Shown: piece after piece, positions 1 to 6,720 of the stretch | How the letters are laid out: each line of letters opens with the position of its first letter | Position numbering within the stretch: the first letter of the stretch is position 1 | Origin: CAJQND01 sp051010055 | GTDB lineage: Bacteria; Pseudomonadota; Alphaproteobacteria; Rhizobiales; CAJQND01 | Reading direction: 5' to 3' | DNA length: 7,717 nt | Assembly (NCBI GenBank): GCA_051010055.1 | Contig: JBPCVY010000109.1 | Span: 1 to 7,717 of the forward strand | The notes under the pieces: generated by a model | The model's input: the letters and a program-made list of their open reading frames with translations, nothing else | Told to the model about the DNA's origin: nothing | The model's database searches: none | Program-made: the position numbers and the translations under genes

Positions 1-77
1 GAATTAGCAACCGTCTCAATTTGGCTTTTTGCTGAATATTGATCTGAAGGCGGAATAATAAGGACAGCAATTCTTAG

Positions 78-90
78 CCATAAGCTATGG
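78..90. promoter_or_regulatory. Short inverted repeat, possible operator
   Basis: CCATA at 78-82 and TATGG at 86-90 are perfect inverted copies around a 3-base centre, and TAGC (75-78) with GCTA (84-87) forms a second overlapping palindrome. The element sits about 20 bases before the first gene's start and touches the upstream purine-rich GGGAGG. It could be a repressor site or a small leader hairpin. It is short enough to occur by chance, and no regulator gene is visible in the window. Confidence 0.2.
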
Positions 91-106
91 GAGGAACGGG
101 GCGAGG
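88..106 (+). promoter_or_regulatory. Two candidate ribosome binding sites for the first gene
   Basis: TGGGAGG at 88-94 is the better match to anti-Shine-Dalgarno but lies 15 bases from the ATG at 110. GAGG at 103-106 is only 3 bases away. No alternative in-frame ATG or GTG lies between them, so the ATG at 110 remains the best start, although neither site has ideal spacing. Confidence 0.4.
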
Positions 107-109
107 CAC

Positions 110-1357
110 ATGACACTTGCAAGCAATCTGAGAATTAACGGCGACCGGTTATGGGATTCGTTGATGGAGATGGCGAAAATCGGCCCGGGCGTTGCAGGCG
201 GCAATAACCGCCAGACGTTGACCGATGAAGATGGCGAAGGCCGGGTGCTTTTTCAAAGGTGGTGCGAAGATGCCGGCCTTTCCATGGGCGTTGACAAGAT
301 GGGCACCATGTTTGCCCGCCGCGAGGGCACCGACCCTGAGGCTTTGCCGGTATATGTAGGCTCTCATCTTGATACCCAGCCAACCGGTGGTAAATACGAT
401 GGAGTTCTCGGCGTGTTGGGTGGATTGGAAATCATTCGCACACTGAACGATCTCGACATCAAGACCAAACACCCGATTGTTGTTGTCAACTGGACCAACG
501 AAGAGGGAACCCGCTACGCCCCGGCTATGCTTGCATCGGGGGTATTTGCCGGCATGCACGAGCTTGACTGGGCATATGACCGGGAAGATGCGGACGGCAA
601 AAAGTTCGGCGATGAACTCAAGCGCATCGGCTGGCTTGGGGATGAAGAAGTTGGCGGGCGCAAGATGCATGCAATGTTTGAGCTGCATATCGAACAGGGG
701 CCAATCCTGGAAGCTGAAGGCAAGGATATCGGCGTGGTGACCCACGGCCAGGGGCTTTGGTGGCTGCAGATAACCCTCACGGGCAAGGATGCCCATACGG
801 GCTCAACACCCATGAACATGCGGGTGAATGCAGGGCTCGGCATGGCGCGCATTACCGAGCTTGTTCATAAGATTGCCATGGACAACCAGCCGGGGGCGGT
901 TGGCGCTATCGGCCACGCAAATGTATATCCCAACAGCCGCAACGTTATTCCCGGCAAGGCTGTGTTTACAGTCGATTTCCGCTCCCCCGACAGGGAAAAA
1001 CTGGACGCCATGAAAGCGCGTCTTGAGGCGGAAGCGCCCAAGATTGCCGCTGAACTGGGGTTGGGATTTGAAATTGAAGAGGCCGGGCATTTTGATCCGG
1101 TAACTTTTGATGAAGGGTGCGTAAAGGCGGTTCGCGGCGCGGCTGAACGGCTTGGCTATTCTCATCTCGACATCATTTCTGGTGCGGGCCACGATGCCTG
1201 CTGGATCAACCGGGTGGCGCCCACATCAATGGTTATGTGCCCTTGTGTTGACGGGCTTTCGCACAATGAAGCTGAAGAGATTTCACAAGATTGGGCAACC
1301 GCCGGCACGGATGTCTTGTTCCACGCCGTTGTCGAAACCGCGGAGATTGTCGAATAG
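110..1357 (+). CDS. Zn-dependent N-carbamoyl-amino acid hydrolase (beta-ureidopropionase-like, M20 family)
   Basis: This is a 415-residue cytoplasmic amidohydrolase of the M20 hydantoinase/carbamoylase family, of usual length. It most likely hydrolyses N-carbamoyl-beta-alanine (or a related N-carbamoyl amino acid) to the amino acid, CO2 and ammonia, the last step of reductive pyrimidine degradation. The di-metal ligand set is complete: H86 in GSHLDT, D97 in KYDG, E132 in NEEG (E131 the likely general base), H193 in LHIEQG and H385 in LSHNE. Substrate-pocket residues Q196, H229, N278 (NVIPG), R291 (DFRSPD) and H361 (GAGHD) are also present, with spacings matching those I recall for yeast beta-alanine synthase. 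The stop codon overlaps the ribosome binding site of the dihydropyrimidinase gene, whose product would be its substrate. Allantoate amidohydrolase or L-carbamoylase remain possible, because this family cannot be split safely by eye. Confidence 0.9.
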   Translation: MTLASNLRINGDRLWDSLMEMAKIGPGVAGGNNRQTLTDEDGEGRVLFQRWCEDAGLSMGVDKMGTMFARREGTDPEALPVYVGSHLDTQPTGGKYDGVLGVLGGLEIIRTLNDLDIKTKHPIVVVNWTNEEGTRYAPAMLASGVFAGMHELDWAYDREDADGKKFGDELKRIGWLGDEEVGGRKMHAMFELHIEQGPILEAEGKDIGVVTHGQGLWWLQITLTGKDAHTGSTPMNMRVNAGLGMARITELVHKIAMDNQPGAVGAIGHANVYPNSRNVIPGKAVFTVDFRSPDREKLDAMKARLEAEAPKIAAELGLGFEIEEAGHFDPVTFDEGCVKAVRGAAERLGYSHLDIISGAGHDACWINRVAPTSMVMCPCVDGLSHNEAEEISQDWATAGTDVLFHAVVETAEIVE

Positions 1358-1368
1358 GGAGGTAACTC

Positions 1369-2823
1369 ATGAGTACGGTTGTAAAGGGCGGCACAATCGT
1401 TACCGCCGACAGGACCTATAAGGCGGACATACTTGTTGAGAACGGCAAGATTGCTAAAATCGGCGCCAATCTCAAAGGCGACGAAACGCTGGATGCAGCA
1501 GGCTGTTTCGTTATGCCGGGCGGTATCGATCCACACACCCACCTCGAAATGCCGTTCATGGGCACCTATTCGACGGATGATTTTGAAAGCGGAACCCGGG
1601 CGGCCCTTTCCGGCGGCACAACAATGGTCGTTGATTTCGCGCTGCCATCGCCGGGCCAGTCTCTCTTAGAAGCTATCCAGATGTGGGACAATAAATCGAC
1701 CCGCGCCAACTGCGATTATTCCTTCCACATGGCGATTACCTGGTGGGGCGAACAGGTGTTCAACGAAATGGAAACGGTGGTGCGCGAGAAAGGCATCAAC
1801 ACCTTCAAACATTTCATGGCATACAAGGGCGCGCTGATGGTGGACGATGACGAAATGTTCGCCTCATTCCAACGCTGCGCAGAGCTTGGCGCCTTACCGC
1901 TGGTCCATGCGGAAAATGGCGATGTTGTTGCACAACTCCAGGCAAAACTATTGGCCGAAGGTAACAACGGGCCCGAAGCTCATGCCTATTCGCGCCCCGC
2001 TGAAGTGGAGGGCGAGGCAACCAACCGCGCCATCATGATCGCCGATATGGCCGGGGTGCCGGTTTATATTGTCCATACATCATGCGAGCAGGCGCACGAA
2101 GCCATCAGGCGTGCGCGCCAGAACGGCATTCGCGCCTATGGCGAGCCGCTCATCCAGCATCTGACTTTGGATGAAAGCGAATATGCCAACAAAGACTGGG
2201 ATCATGCAGCGCGCCGGGTCATGTCACCGCCGTTCCGAAACAAGAAACACCAGGATTCCCTTTGGGCCGGACTGCAGGCAGGCTCGCTGCAGGTAGTGGC
2301 AACAGATCATTGTGCGTTTACAACGGAACAAAAACGTTATGGGGTTGGCGATTTCACCCAGATACCGAACGGAACTGGCGGCCTCGAAGACCGCATGCCC
2401 ATGTTGTGGACTCACGGCGTTGCAACGGGCCGGCTTACCTTGAACGAGTTTGTTGCGGTCACCTCCACGAACATTGCAAAGATCCTCAACATCTACCCGA
2501 AGAAAGGCGCGATCCTGGAGGGCGCCGACGCCGATATCGTTGTTTGGGATCCGGAAAAGGAAAAAACCATCACGGCTGACACCCAGCAGTCGGCGATCGA
2601 CTACAATGTGTTTGAAGGCAAGCACGTCAAAGGGTTGCCCCGGTTTGTGCTGACACGCGGGAGAGTGTCGATTTCCGATGGCGAGGTTCAGACCAAGGAA
2701 GGGCACGGCGAATACGTTGCCCGTGAGCCGTTCCAGGCGGTCAATCGGGCGCTCTCTCAATGGAAAGAAGTTACCGCGCCGCGGAAGTTCGAGCGCACGG
2801 GTATTCCCGCAAGCGGCGTATAA
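1369..2823 (+). CDS. hydA: Dihydropyrimidinase / D-hydantoinase
   Basis: This 484-residue protein has the normal length and fold signature of the cyclic-amidohydrolase dihydropyrimidinase family. It opens 5,6-dihydrouracil, dihydrothymine or hydantoins to N-carbamoyl amino acids in the cytoplasm. The binuclear-metal ligands are all visible: H56 and H58 (IDPHTHLE), K147 (FKHFMAYKG, the lysine normally carboxylated), H180 (LVHAENGD), H236 (IVHTSC) and D313 (ATDHCAF). Y152 in the same MAYKG loop, S286 and N334 (IPNGTGG) match residues that bind the substrate ring in the family. A strong AGGGAGG at 1356-1362 overlaps the previous gene's TAG stop and sits 6 bases before the ATG, so the two enzymes are likely translationally coupled. 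Whether it prefers dihydropyrimidines or hydantoins cannot be read from sequence; the partner hydrolase favours pyrimidine breakdown. Confidence 0.95.
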   Translation: MSTVVKGGTIVTADRTYKADILVENGKIAKIGANLKGDETLDAAGCFVMPGGIDPHTHLEMPFMGTYSTDDFESGTRAALSGGTTMVVDFALPSPGQSLLEAIQMWDNKSTRANCDYSFHMAITWWGEQVFNEMETVVREKGINTFKHFMAYKGALMVDDDEMFASFQRCAELGALPLVHAENGDVVAQLQAKLLAEGNNGPEAHAYSRPAEVEGEATNRAIMIADMAGVPVYIVHTSCEQAHEAIRRARQNGIRAYGEPLIQHLTLDESEYANKDWDHAARRVMSPPFRNKKHQDSLWAGLQAGSLQVVATDHCAFTTEQKRYGVGDFTQIPNGTGGLEDRMPMLWTHGVATGRLTLNEFVAVTSTNIAKILNIYPKKGAILEGADADIVVWDPEKEKTITADTQQSAIDYNVFEGKHVKGLPRFVLTRGRVSISDGEVQTKEGHGEYVAREPFQAVNRALSQWKEVTAPRKFERTGIPASGV

Positions 2824-2829
2824 GGGACC

Positions 2830-3636
2830 ATGCCGGGCGCGAACGAAAGTTCAGGGCCTGACAAGGTCATCGACATTAAGAACCTGTCGCTGACCTTTGA
2901 AACAAATGACGGGCCGGTGCATGCCTTGTCGGACATTGATCTCGACATCCACGCTGGCGATTTCGTTTCCCTCATCGGGCCTTCAGGATGCGGTAAAACC
3001 ACCTTGTTGCGGGTTATTGCCGAGCTAGAGCGCCCGACGAGCGGCGAAATCACGGTGAATGGTGTCAGCCCGCATGAGGCGCGGTTGAATCGGGCCTATG
3101 GATATGTTTTCCAGTCGGCAGCTCTTTATCCCTGGCGTACGATTGCGCGCAATGTGGCGCTGCCGCTGGAAATTATGGGACTAGAGAAATCCGAACGCGA
3201 GGAGCGCGTCGCCCGGAATATGGAGCTCGTCAACCTTTCCGGGTTTGAGAAGAAGTTCCCCTGGCAGCTTTCCGGCGGCATGCAGCAGCGCGCATCCATT
3301 GCTCGCGCCCTTGCGGTTGAGCCCGACCTCTTGCTCATGGATGAACCTTTCGGCGCGCTTGACGAAATCGTACGTGATCACCTGAACGAGCAGTTGTTAC
3401 AGCTTTGGGACAAGACGAACAAAACCGTAGTGTTTGTGACCCACTCCATCCCAGAGGCGGTTTTTCTTTCCACCAAGATTGTTGTTATGTCGCCCCGGCC
3501 CGGGCGGATCTATGATGTCATTGAAAGCACTTTGCCGCGCGAGCGCACTCTCGACATTCGAGAAACACAAGGTTTTCTGGACATAGCACACCGGGTTAGA
3601 GAAGGCCTGCGTGAAGGGCATTCCTATGACGACTGA
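2830..3636 (+). CDS. ABC transporter ATP-binding protein (NitT/TauT, SsuB-like)
   Basis: This 268-residue ATPase belongs to the nitrate/sulfonate/taurine importer class and would drive the two permeases that follow. All nucleotide-binding motifs are intact: Walker A GPSGCGKTT (50-58), Q-loop Q95 in YVFQ, signature LSGGMQQR (147-154), Walker B LLLMDEP (167-173), D-loop GALD (175-178) and switch H205 in VTHS. The stretch ALYPWRTIARNV after the Q-loop and SPRPGRI near residue 221 are typical of the SsuB/TauB/ThiZ group. The ATG lies 6 bases after the dihydropyrimidinase stop, with AAGGGA at 2822-2827 overlapping that stop, so spacing to the start is short. The 3' end overlaps the first permease gene by 11 bases. 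Family assignment is secure; the transported compound is inferred from neighbours only. Confidence 0.94.
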   Translation: MPGANESSGPDKVIDIKNLSLTFETNDGPVHALSDIDLDIHAGDFVSLIGPSGCGKTTLLRVIAELERPTSGEITVNGVSPHEARLNRAYGYVFQSAALYPWRTIARNVALPLEIMGLEKSEREERVARNMELVNLSGFEKKFPWQLSGGMQQRASIARALAVEPDLLLMDEPFGALDEIVRDHLNEQLLQLWDKTNKTVVFVTHSIPEAVFLSTKIVVMSPRPGRIYDVIESTLPRERTLDIRETQGFLDIAHRVREGLREGHSYDD

Positions 3637-4525
3637 TGCGCAAAAAACCGGTGGCTGGTGGAGCCGCGCATTGCCGGTGACGGCAGTCCTGATTGTGATT
3701 TTTGCGATTTGGTATGTAGCGGCGGTGTTTTTGAACACGCCCATTCAAATAGACAAATATGAACGCGCAAGAGTTTCTGACTGGACCGTTGGCCAGCTCG
3801 TCTCAGATACGTTGGCGCAGGATAGACCCATCCTGCCGGCGCCCCATCAGGTGGCCGAAGAAATCTATAAAACAACCGTTCTGAAGAAAATCACATCAAA
3901 GCGCAGCCTTATCTATCATTCCTGGGTGACGCTTTCCTCAACGCTGCTTGGCTTCATCATCGGCACGCTGCTCGGCATATTTCTGGCGGTTCTGATCGTT
4001 CACAACCGTGCGCTCGATAAAAGCCTGATGCCGTGGATCATATCTTCGCAAACCATTCCAATCCTCGCGGTCGCGCCCATGATTATCGTCGTCCTCAATG
4101 CGGTGGGGCTCACCGGATTGCTGCCGAAAGCTTTTATCTCAACCTATTTGAGCTTCTTTCCAGTGGTGGTTGGCATGGTGAAGGGTCTGCGTTCGCCTGA
4201 GGTCATCCAGCTTGATCTCATGCGCACTTACAATGCCACCCAAATGGATGTGTTCTGGAAACTGCGCTGGCCGTCTTCAACGCCGTTTCTGTTTACATCA
4301 ATGAAAGTCGCGATTGCGATTTCACTCGTTGGTGCCATCGTTGGTGAGCTGCCAACCGGCGCGGTCGCCGGGCTTGGCGCGCGGCTTTTGACCGGGTCTT
4401 ACTACGGACAAACCATCCAAATCTGGTCCGCTCTGATTATGGCTTCCTTGCTGGCCGCAACGCTGGTTGCACTTGTGGGTGTTGCTAACCGCATGGTGCT
4501 TAAACGTATGGGGATGGCGACATGA
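3626..4525 (+). CDS. ABC transporter permease 1 (NitT/TauT, SsuC-like)
   Basis: This is an inner-membrane permease of about 299 residues. I chose the ATG at 3626 over an in-frame GTG at 3611 because AAGGG at 3613-3617 lies 8 bases upstream of the ATG; the start falls inside the ATPase gene, giving an 11-base overlap. A first membrane helix spans about residues 16-36. It is followed by an unusually long hydrophilic linker (about 37-68) before the LPAPHQV motif, then helices near 101-125, 137-160, 169-186, 225-243 and 266-288. The cytoplasmic EAA coupling loop is recognisable at about 188-220 (DLMRTYNAT...KLRWPSSTP), but the usual glycine in the TYGA motif is asparagine. The stop overlaps the next start as ATGA, implying tight coupling and a 1:1 heterodimer with permease 2. 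Role: half of the membrane channel of the putative pyrimidine or hydantoin importer. Confidence 0.9.
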   Translation: MTTDAQKTGGWWSRALPVTAVLIVIFAIWYVAAVFLNTPIQIDKYERARVSDWTVGQLVSDTLAQDRPILPAPHQVAEEIYKTTVLKKITSKRSLIYHSWVTLSSTLLGFIIGTLLGIFLAVLIVHNRALDKSLMPWIISSQTIPILAVAPMIIVVLNAVGLTGLLPKAFISTYLSFFPVVVGMVKGLRSPEVIQLDLMRTYNATQMDVFWKLRWPSSTPFLFTSMKVAIAISLVGAIVGELPTGAVAGLGARLLTGSYYGQTIQIWSALIMASLLAATLVALVGVANRMVLKRMGMAT

Positions 4526-4857
4526 GGAACCTGCGGTCAATTCTCGCGCTTATTGGAGCTGTCGGCGCGGTTGCCGGTATGGTTTTGCAAACCTCGATGG
4601 CAGCCAACGCTGGACTATTGTTTTTCGCATTGGCCTCATTTGCGGTTGGCACTGCCTTGTCGCTGAAACGGTTGAACACCATTGGATGGATGACCGTTTG
4701 CACCGGCCTGGTTTCATCAATTGGAGCCGTTGTGTTGATTGGGGCGCTCAACAGCGGTGTGCCAATCAAGGCGGCATACTGGTGCCTGGTCATTGCTGCA
4801 TGGGCAATCGCCTGGCTGTTTGTTGATACTCTATCAGCAATTGAAACGCGGGACCGT
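4522..4857 (+). other. Extra N-terminal membrane domain of permease 2
   Basis: This part of the second permease encodes about 112 residues rich in Ala, Gly, Val, Leu and Ile, with four hydrophobic runs separated by short turns; the loop after the second contains KRLN. It precedes the first conserved helix of the permease fold and has no counterpart in permease 1. I do not recognise the domain. It could be a scaffold, a regulatory partner-binding region, or a remnant of a separate small membrane protein gene fused in frame. Confidence 0.6.
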
Positions 4858-5625
4858 ATTCAAAAGCTCCTCCTGGCAGTAGCCATTCCGCTCATCTTCG
4901 GTGTTTGGCTGCTTATCTTGTGGGAAATCATTGTGCGCGGCTTTAACGTTCCGCAAGTCTTGTTGCCGCCGCCATCTGCCATTGGCGTGCGGTTCATGGC
5001 ATCTCTTCCCACTTTGTGGGCGGATTTCCAGCAAACCTTCCTCAAGGCAGTGCTGGTTGGTTATGTGCTGGGGTGCGGCGCCGGCTTTGTTACCGCCATC
5101 CTGATTGACCGCTCGCCATTTTTGCAGCGTGGCCTGTTACCCATCGGAAATCTATTTTCTGCGCTACCGATTGTGGGCGTTGCCCCGATCATGGTCATGT
5201 GGTTTGGCTTTGACTGGCCATCGAAGGCAGCGGTTGTCATCATAATGACTTTCTTCCCGATGCTGGTGAACACTGTGGCCGGCCTTGCCGCATCTTCAGC
5301 CATGCAGAGCGATTTGATGAAGACTTATGCGGCAGACTACTGGCAAACTCTTTTCAAACTTCGCATGCCAGAGGCATTGCCGTTTATCTTCAATGCGCTC
5401 AAAATAAATTCGACCTTGGCGCTTATCGCTGCCATCGTTGCTGAATTCTTCGGAACGCCGATTGTTGGCATGGGGTTCCGCATATCGACCGAGGTTGGGC
5501 GCATGAATGTCGATATGGTTTGGGCTGAAATTGCCGTGGCGGCATTGGCGGGCTCCATGTTCTACGGCATCATTACCGTAATCGAGCGGGTGTTCACGTT
5601 CTGGCACCCTTCAAACAGAAGCTGA
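4522..5625 (+). CDS. ABC transporter permease 2 with an extra N-terminal four-helix membrane domain
   Basis: This 367-residue protein is roughly 100 residues longer than common SsuC-type permeases. Residues about 113-367 are the canonical permease: first helix near 115-138, the LLPPPSAI motif at 147-154, further helices near 172-194, 208-228, 235-257, 297-312 and 333-355, and an EAA loop at about 256-290 (DLMKTYAAD...KLRMPEALP) with alanine replacing the usual glycine. Residues 1-112 add about four hydrophobic helices (5-23, 31-48, 53-76, 83-102) and end in a charged stretch ETRDRIQK. The start is fixed by the ATGA overlap with permease 1. The reading frame is continuous and the extra domain has no internal stop, so it looks like a genuine fusion or extension, although an internal start near the canonical part cannot be excluded. 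It would pair with permease 1 in the same importer. Confidence 0.9.
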   Translation: MRNLRSILALIGAVGAVAGMVLQTSMAANAGLLFFALASFAVGTALSLKRLNTIGWMTVCTGLVSSIGAVVLIGALNSGVPIKAAYWCLVIAAWAIAWLFVDTLSAIETRDRIQKLLLAVAIPLIFGVWLLILWEIIVRGFNVPQVLLPPPSAIGVRFMASLPTLWADFQQTFLKAVLVGYVLGCGAGFVTAILIDRSPFLQRGLLPIGNLFSALPIVGVAPIMVMWFGFDWPSKAAVVIIMTFFPMLVNTVAGLAASSAMQSDLMKTYAADYWQTLFKLRMPEALPFIFNALKINSTLALIAAIVAEFFGTPIVGMGFRISTEVGRMNVDMVWAEIAVAALAGSMFYGIITVIERVFTFWHPSNRS

Positions 5626-5660
5626 TATTTTGGAGGCTCTTAAAAAAAGGGAGGAAGACT

Positions 5661-6647
5661 ATGAGAAAACTTTTGGTTGGCGTAGCTGCCCTGGCGCTCA
5701 GTCTGGCTAGTTCTGCTGCGTGGGCGAAAGACGCTGTGACATTGCAGCTTAAATGGGTAACCCAAGCACAGTTTGCCGGTTACTACGTCGCAAAAGACAA
5801 GGGGTTCTATGATGAGGTGAACCTTGACGTGACAATCAAGCCGGGTGGCCCTGATATTGCGCCGCCGCAGGTGATTGCAGGAGGTGGCGCCGACGTCATT
5901 ATCGATTGGATGCCTTCTGCTCTTGCAAGCCGTGAAAAAGGTGTTGCGCTGGTCAATATTGCCCAGCCGTTCAAGCGTTCAGGCATGATGCTGACCTGCC
6001 GCAAGGAAACCGGCATTAAGGCGCCGGAAGATTTCAAGGGAAAAACGCTCGGCGTGTGGTTCTTCGGAAATGAATATCCGTTCTTGTCCTGGATGTCTCA
6101 GCTGGGCATCAAAACCGAGGGCGGGGCTGATGGCGTTACGGTTTTGAAACAGGGTTTCAACGTGGACCCACTATTGCAAAAGCAGGCCGACTGCATCTCC
6201 ACCATGACGTACAACGAGTACTGGCAGGTGATTGATGCCGGGTTGTCACCGGATGATTTGGTGGTATTCAAGTACGAAGACCAGGGCGTCTCCACCATGG
6301 AAGATGGTCTTTACGTGCTTGAAGACAAGCTGAAAGATCCAGCGTTCGTCGACAAGATTGCCCGCTTTGTAAAGGCTTCCATGAAAGGTTGGGCCTGGGC
6401 GCGGGCAAATTCCGATGCTGCTGCTGACATCGTTCTTGAAAACGACGCCACCGGTGCTCAGACTGAAAAACACCAGCGGCGGATGATGGGCGAAATCAAT
6501 AAGCTCACCGAAGGCTCTGATGGCAAGCTCGATCCGGCAGATTTCGACCGCACGGTTAAAACCCTGCTGTCTGGTGGTTCTGATCCGGTCATTACCAAAA
6601 AACCCGAAGGGGCCTGGACACACGATGTGATTCAAAAGGCCATGTAA
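5661..6647 (+). CDS. ABC transporter substrate-binding protein (NMT1/THI5-like family)
   Basis: This 328-residue periplasmic binding protein should deliver substrate to the importer encoded just upstream. A Sec signal peptide is clear: MRKLL, a hydrophobic core, and a probable signal peptidase I site after AWA at residue 22; no lipobox cysteine is seen. The mature N-terminus carries LQLKWVTQAQFAGYY (28-42) followed by KGFYDE (48-52), the hallmark of NMT1/THI5-like binding proteins including pyrimidine-binding ThiY. GGADVIIDWMPSAL (75-88) is the usual first-lobe element. A strong AGGGAGG at 5648-5654 sits 6 bases before the ATG, 35 bases after the permease stop, as often seen when the binding protein is made in excess. 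Automated annotation may call it a hydroxymethylpyrimidine (thiamine precursor) binder. The adjacent catabolic enzymes make a uracil-type or hydantoin ligand more likely. Ligand identity is inference. Confidence 0.9.
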   Translation: MRKLLVGVAALALSLASSAAWAKDAVTLQLKWVTQAQFAGYYVAKDKGFYDEVNLDVTIKPGGPDIAPPQVIAGGGADVIIDWMPSALASREKGVALVNIAQPFKRSGMMLTCRKETGIKAPEDFKGKTLGVWFFGNEYPFLSWMSQLGIKTEGGADGVTVLKQGFNVDPLLQKQADCISTMTYNEYWQVIDAGLSPDDLVVFKYEDQGVSTMEDGLYVLEDKLKDPAFVDKIARFVKASMKGWAWARANSDAAADIVLENDATGAQTEKHQRRMMGEINKLTEGSDGKLDPADFDRTVKTLLSGGSDPVITKKPEGAWTHDVIQKAM

Positions 6648-6667
6648 GAGCGCTGTCAAAATCGCAA

Positions 6668-6694
6668 ATCCGGGGCCCGCAAAGGGCCCCGGGT
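6668..6694 (+). other. GC-rich intercistronic hairpin
   Basis: CCGGGGCCC at 6670-6678 and GGGCCCCGG at 6684-6692 are perfect inverted copies around the loop GCAAA. A T-G wobble and an A-T pair extend the stem to 11 pairs. It lies 21 bases after the binding-protein stop. The bases that follow (GTACAAGTAATC) are not a T run, so it is not a standard intrinsic terminator. It more likely protects the upstream messenger 3' end or partly attenuates read-through into the next gene. Confidence 0.65.
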
Positions 6695-6706
6695 ACAAGT
6701 AATCAT

Positions 6707-6714
6707 GAGGGAGG
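6707..6714 (+). promoter_or_regulatory. Strong ribosome binding site for the BMP-family gene
   Basis: GAGGGAGG lies 6 bases before the ATG at 6721, separated by an A run. It begins 12 bases after the hairpin, so the hairpin need not block ribosome loading. Confidence 0.7.
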
Positions 6715-6720
6715 AAAAAA

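Larger units (their letters stand above)
1..109. other. Leader region upstream of the operon, no gene seen
   Basis: This stretch contains no complete reading frame. Forward frame 1 is open from the left edge to a TGA at 40-42 and frame 3 to a TGA at 31-33, so the end of an upstream gene of at most about 13 codons is possible but cannot be told from chance. The A/T-rich part around 54-61 could supply a -10 element, but I see no convincing -35 partner at normal spacing. The inverted repeat at 78-90 is listed separately. Confidence 0.5.

Noticed and set aside
21..62. Sigma-70-type promoter before the first gene
   Set aside because: TTGCTG (29-34) or TTGATC (39-44) could be -35 elements, but no good -10 falls at 16-18 bases from either; the AATAAT near 54-59 gives off-range spacing.
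149..796. Antisense reading frame of 215 codons on the minus strand
   Set aside because: It lies fully opposite the carbamoyl hydrolase with its complete metal-ligand set; no recognisable domain or ribosome site supports it.
2224..2760. Antisense reading frame of 178 codons on the minus strand
   Set aside because: It is opposite the dihydropyrimidinase catalytic core; the translation has no domain signature and looks like a shadow of codon bias.
3611..3625. GTG start for permease 1
   Set aside because: The ATG at 3626 has AAGGG at good spacing. The five extra residues from the GTG start (MKGIP) would be encoded over that ribosome site.
5661..6647. Thiamine-precursor (hydroxymethylpyrimidine) binding role taken at face value
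   Set aside because: The NMT1/THI5-like fold covers many ligands, and no thiamine gene or TPP riboswitch is visible, whereas two pyrimidine/hydantoin catabolic enzymes are in the same operon.
6668..6705. Rho-independent terminator between the two binding-protein genes
   Set aside because: The stem is strong, but no T tract follows it in the forward direction, and the reverse-direction tail is interrupted by G and C, so I list it as a hairpin only.
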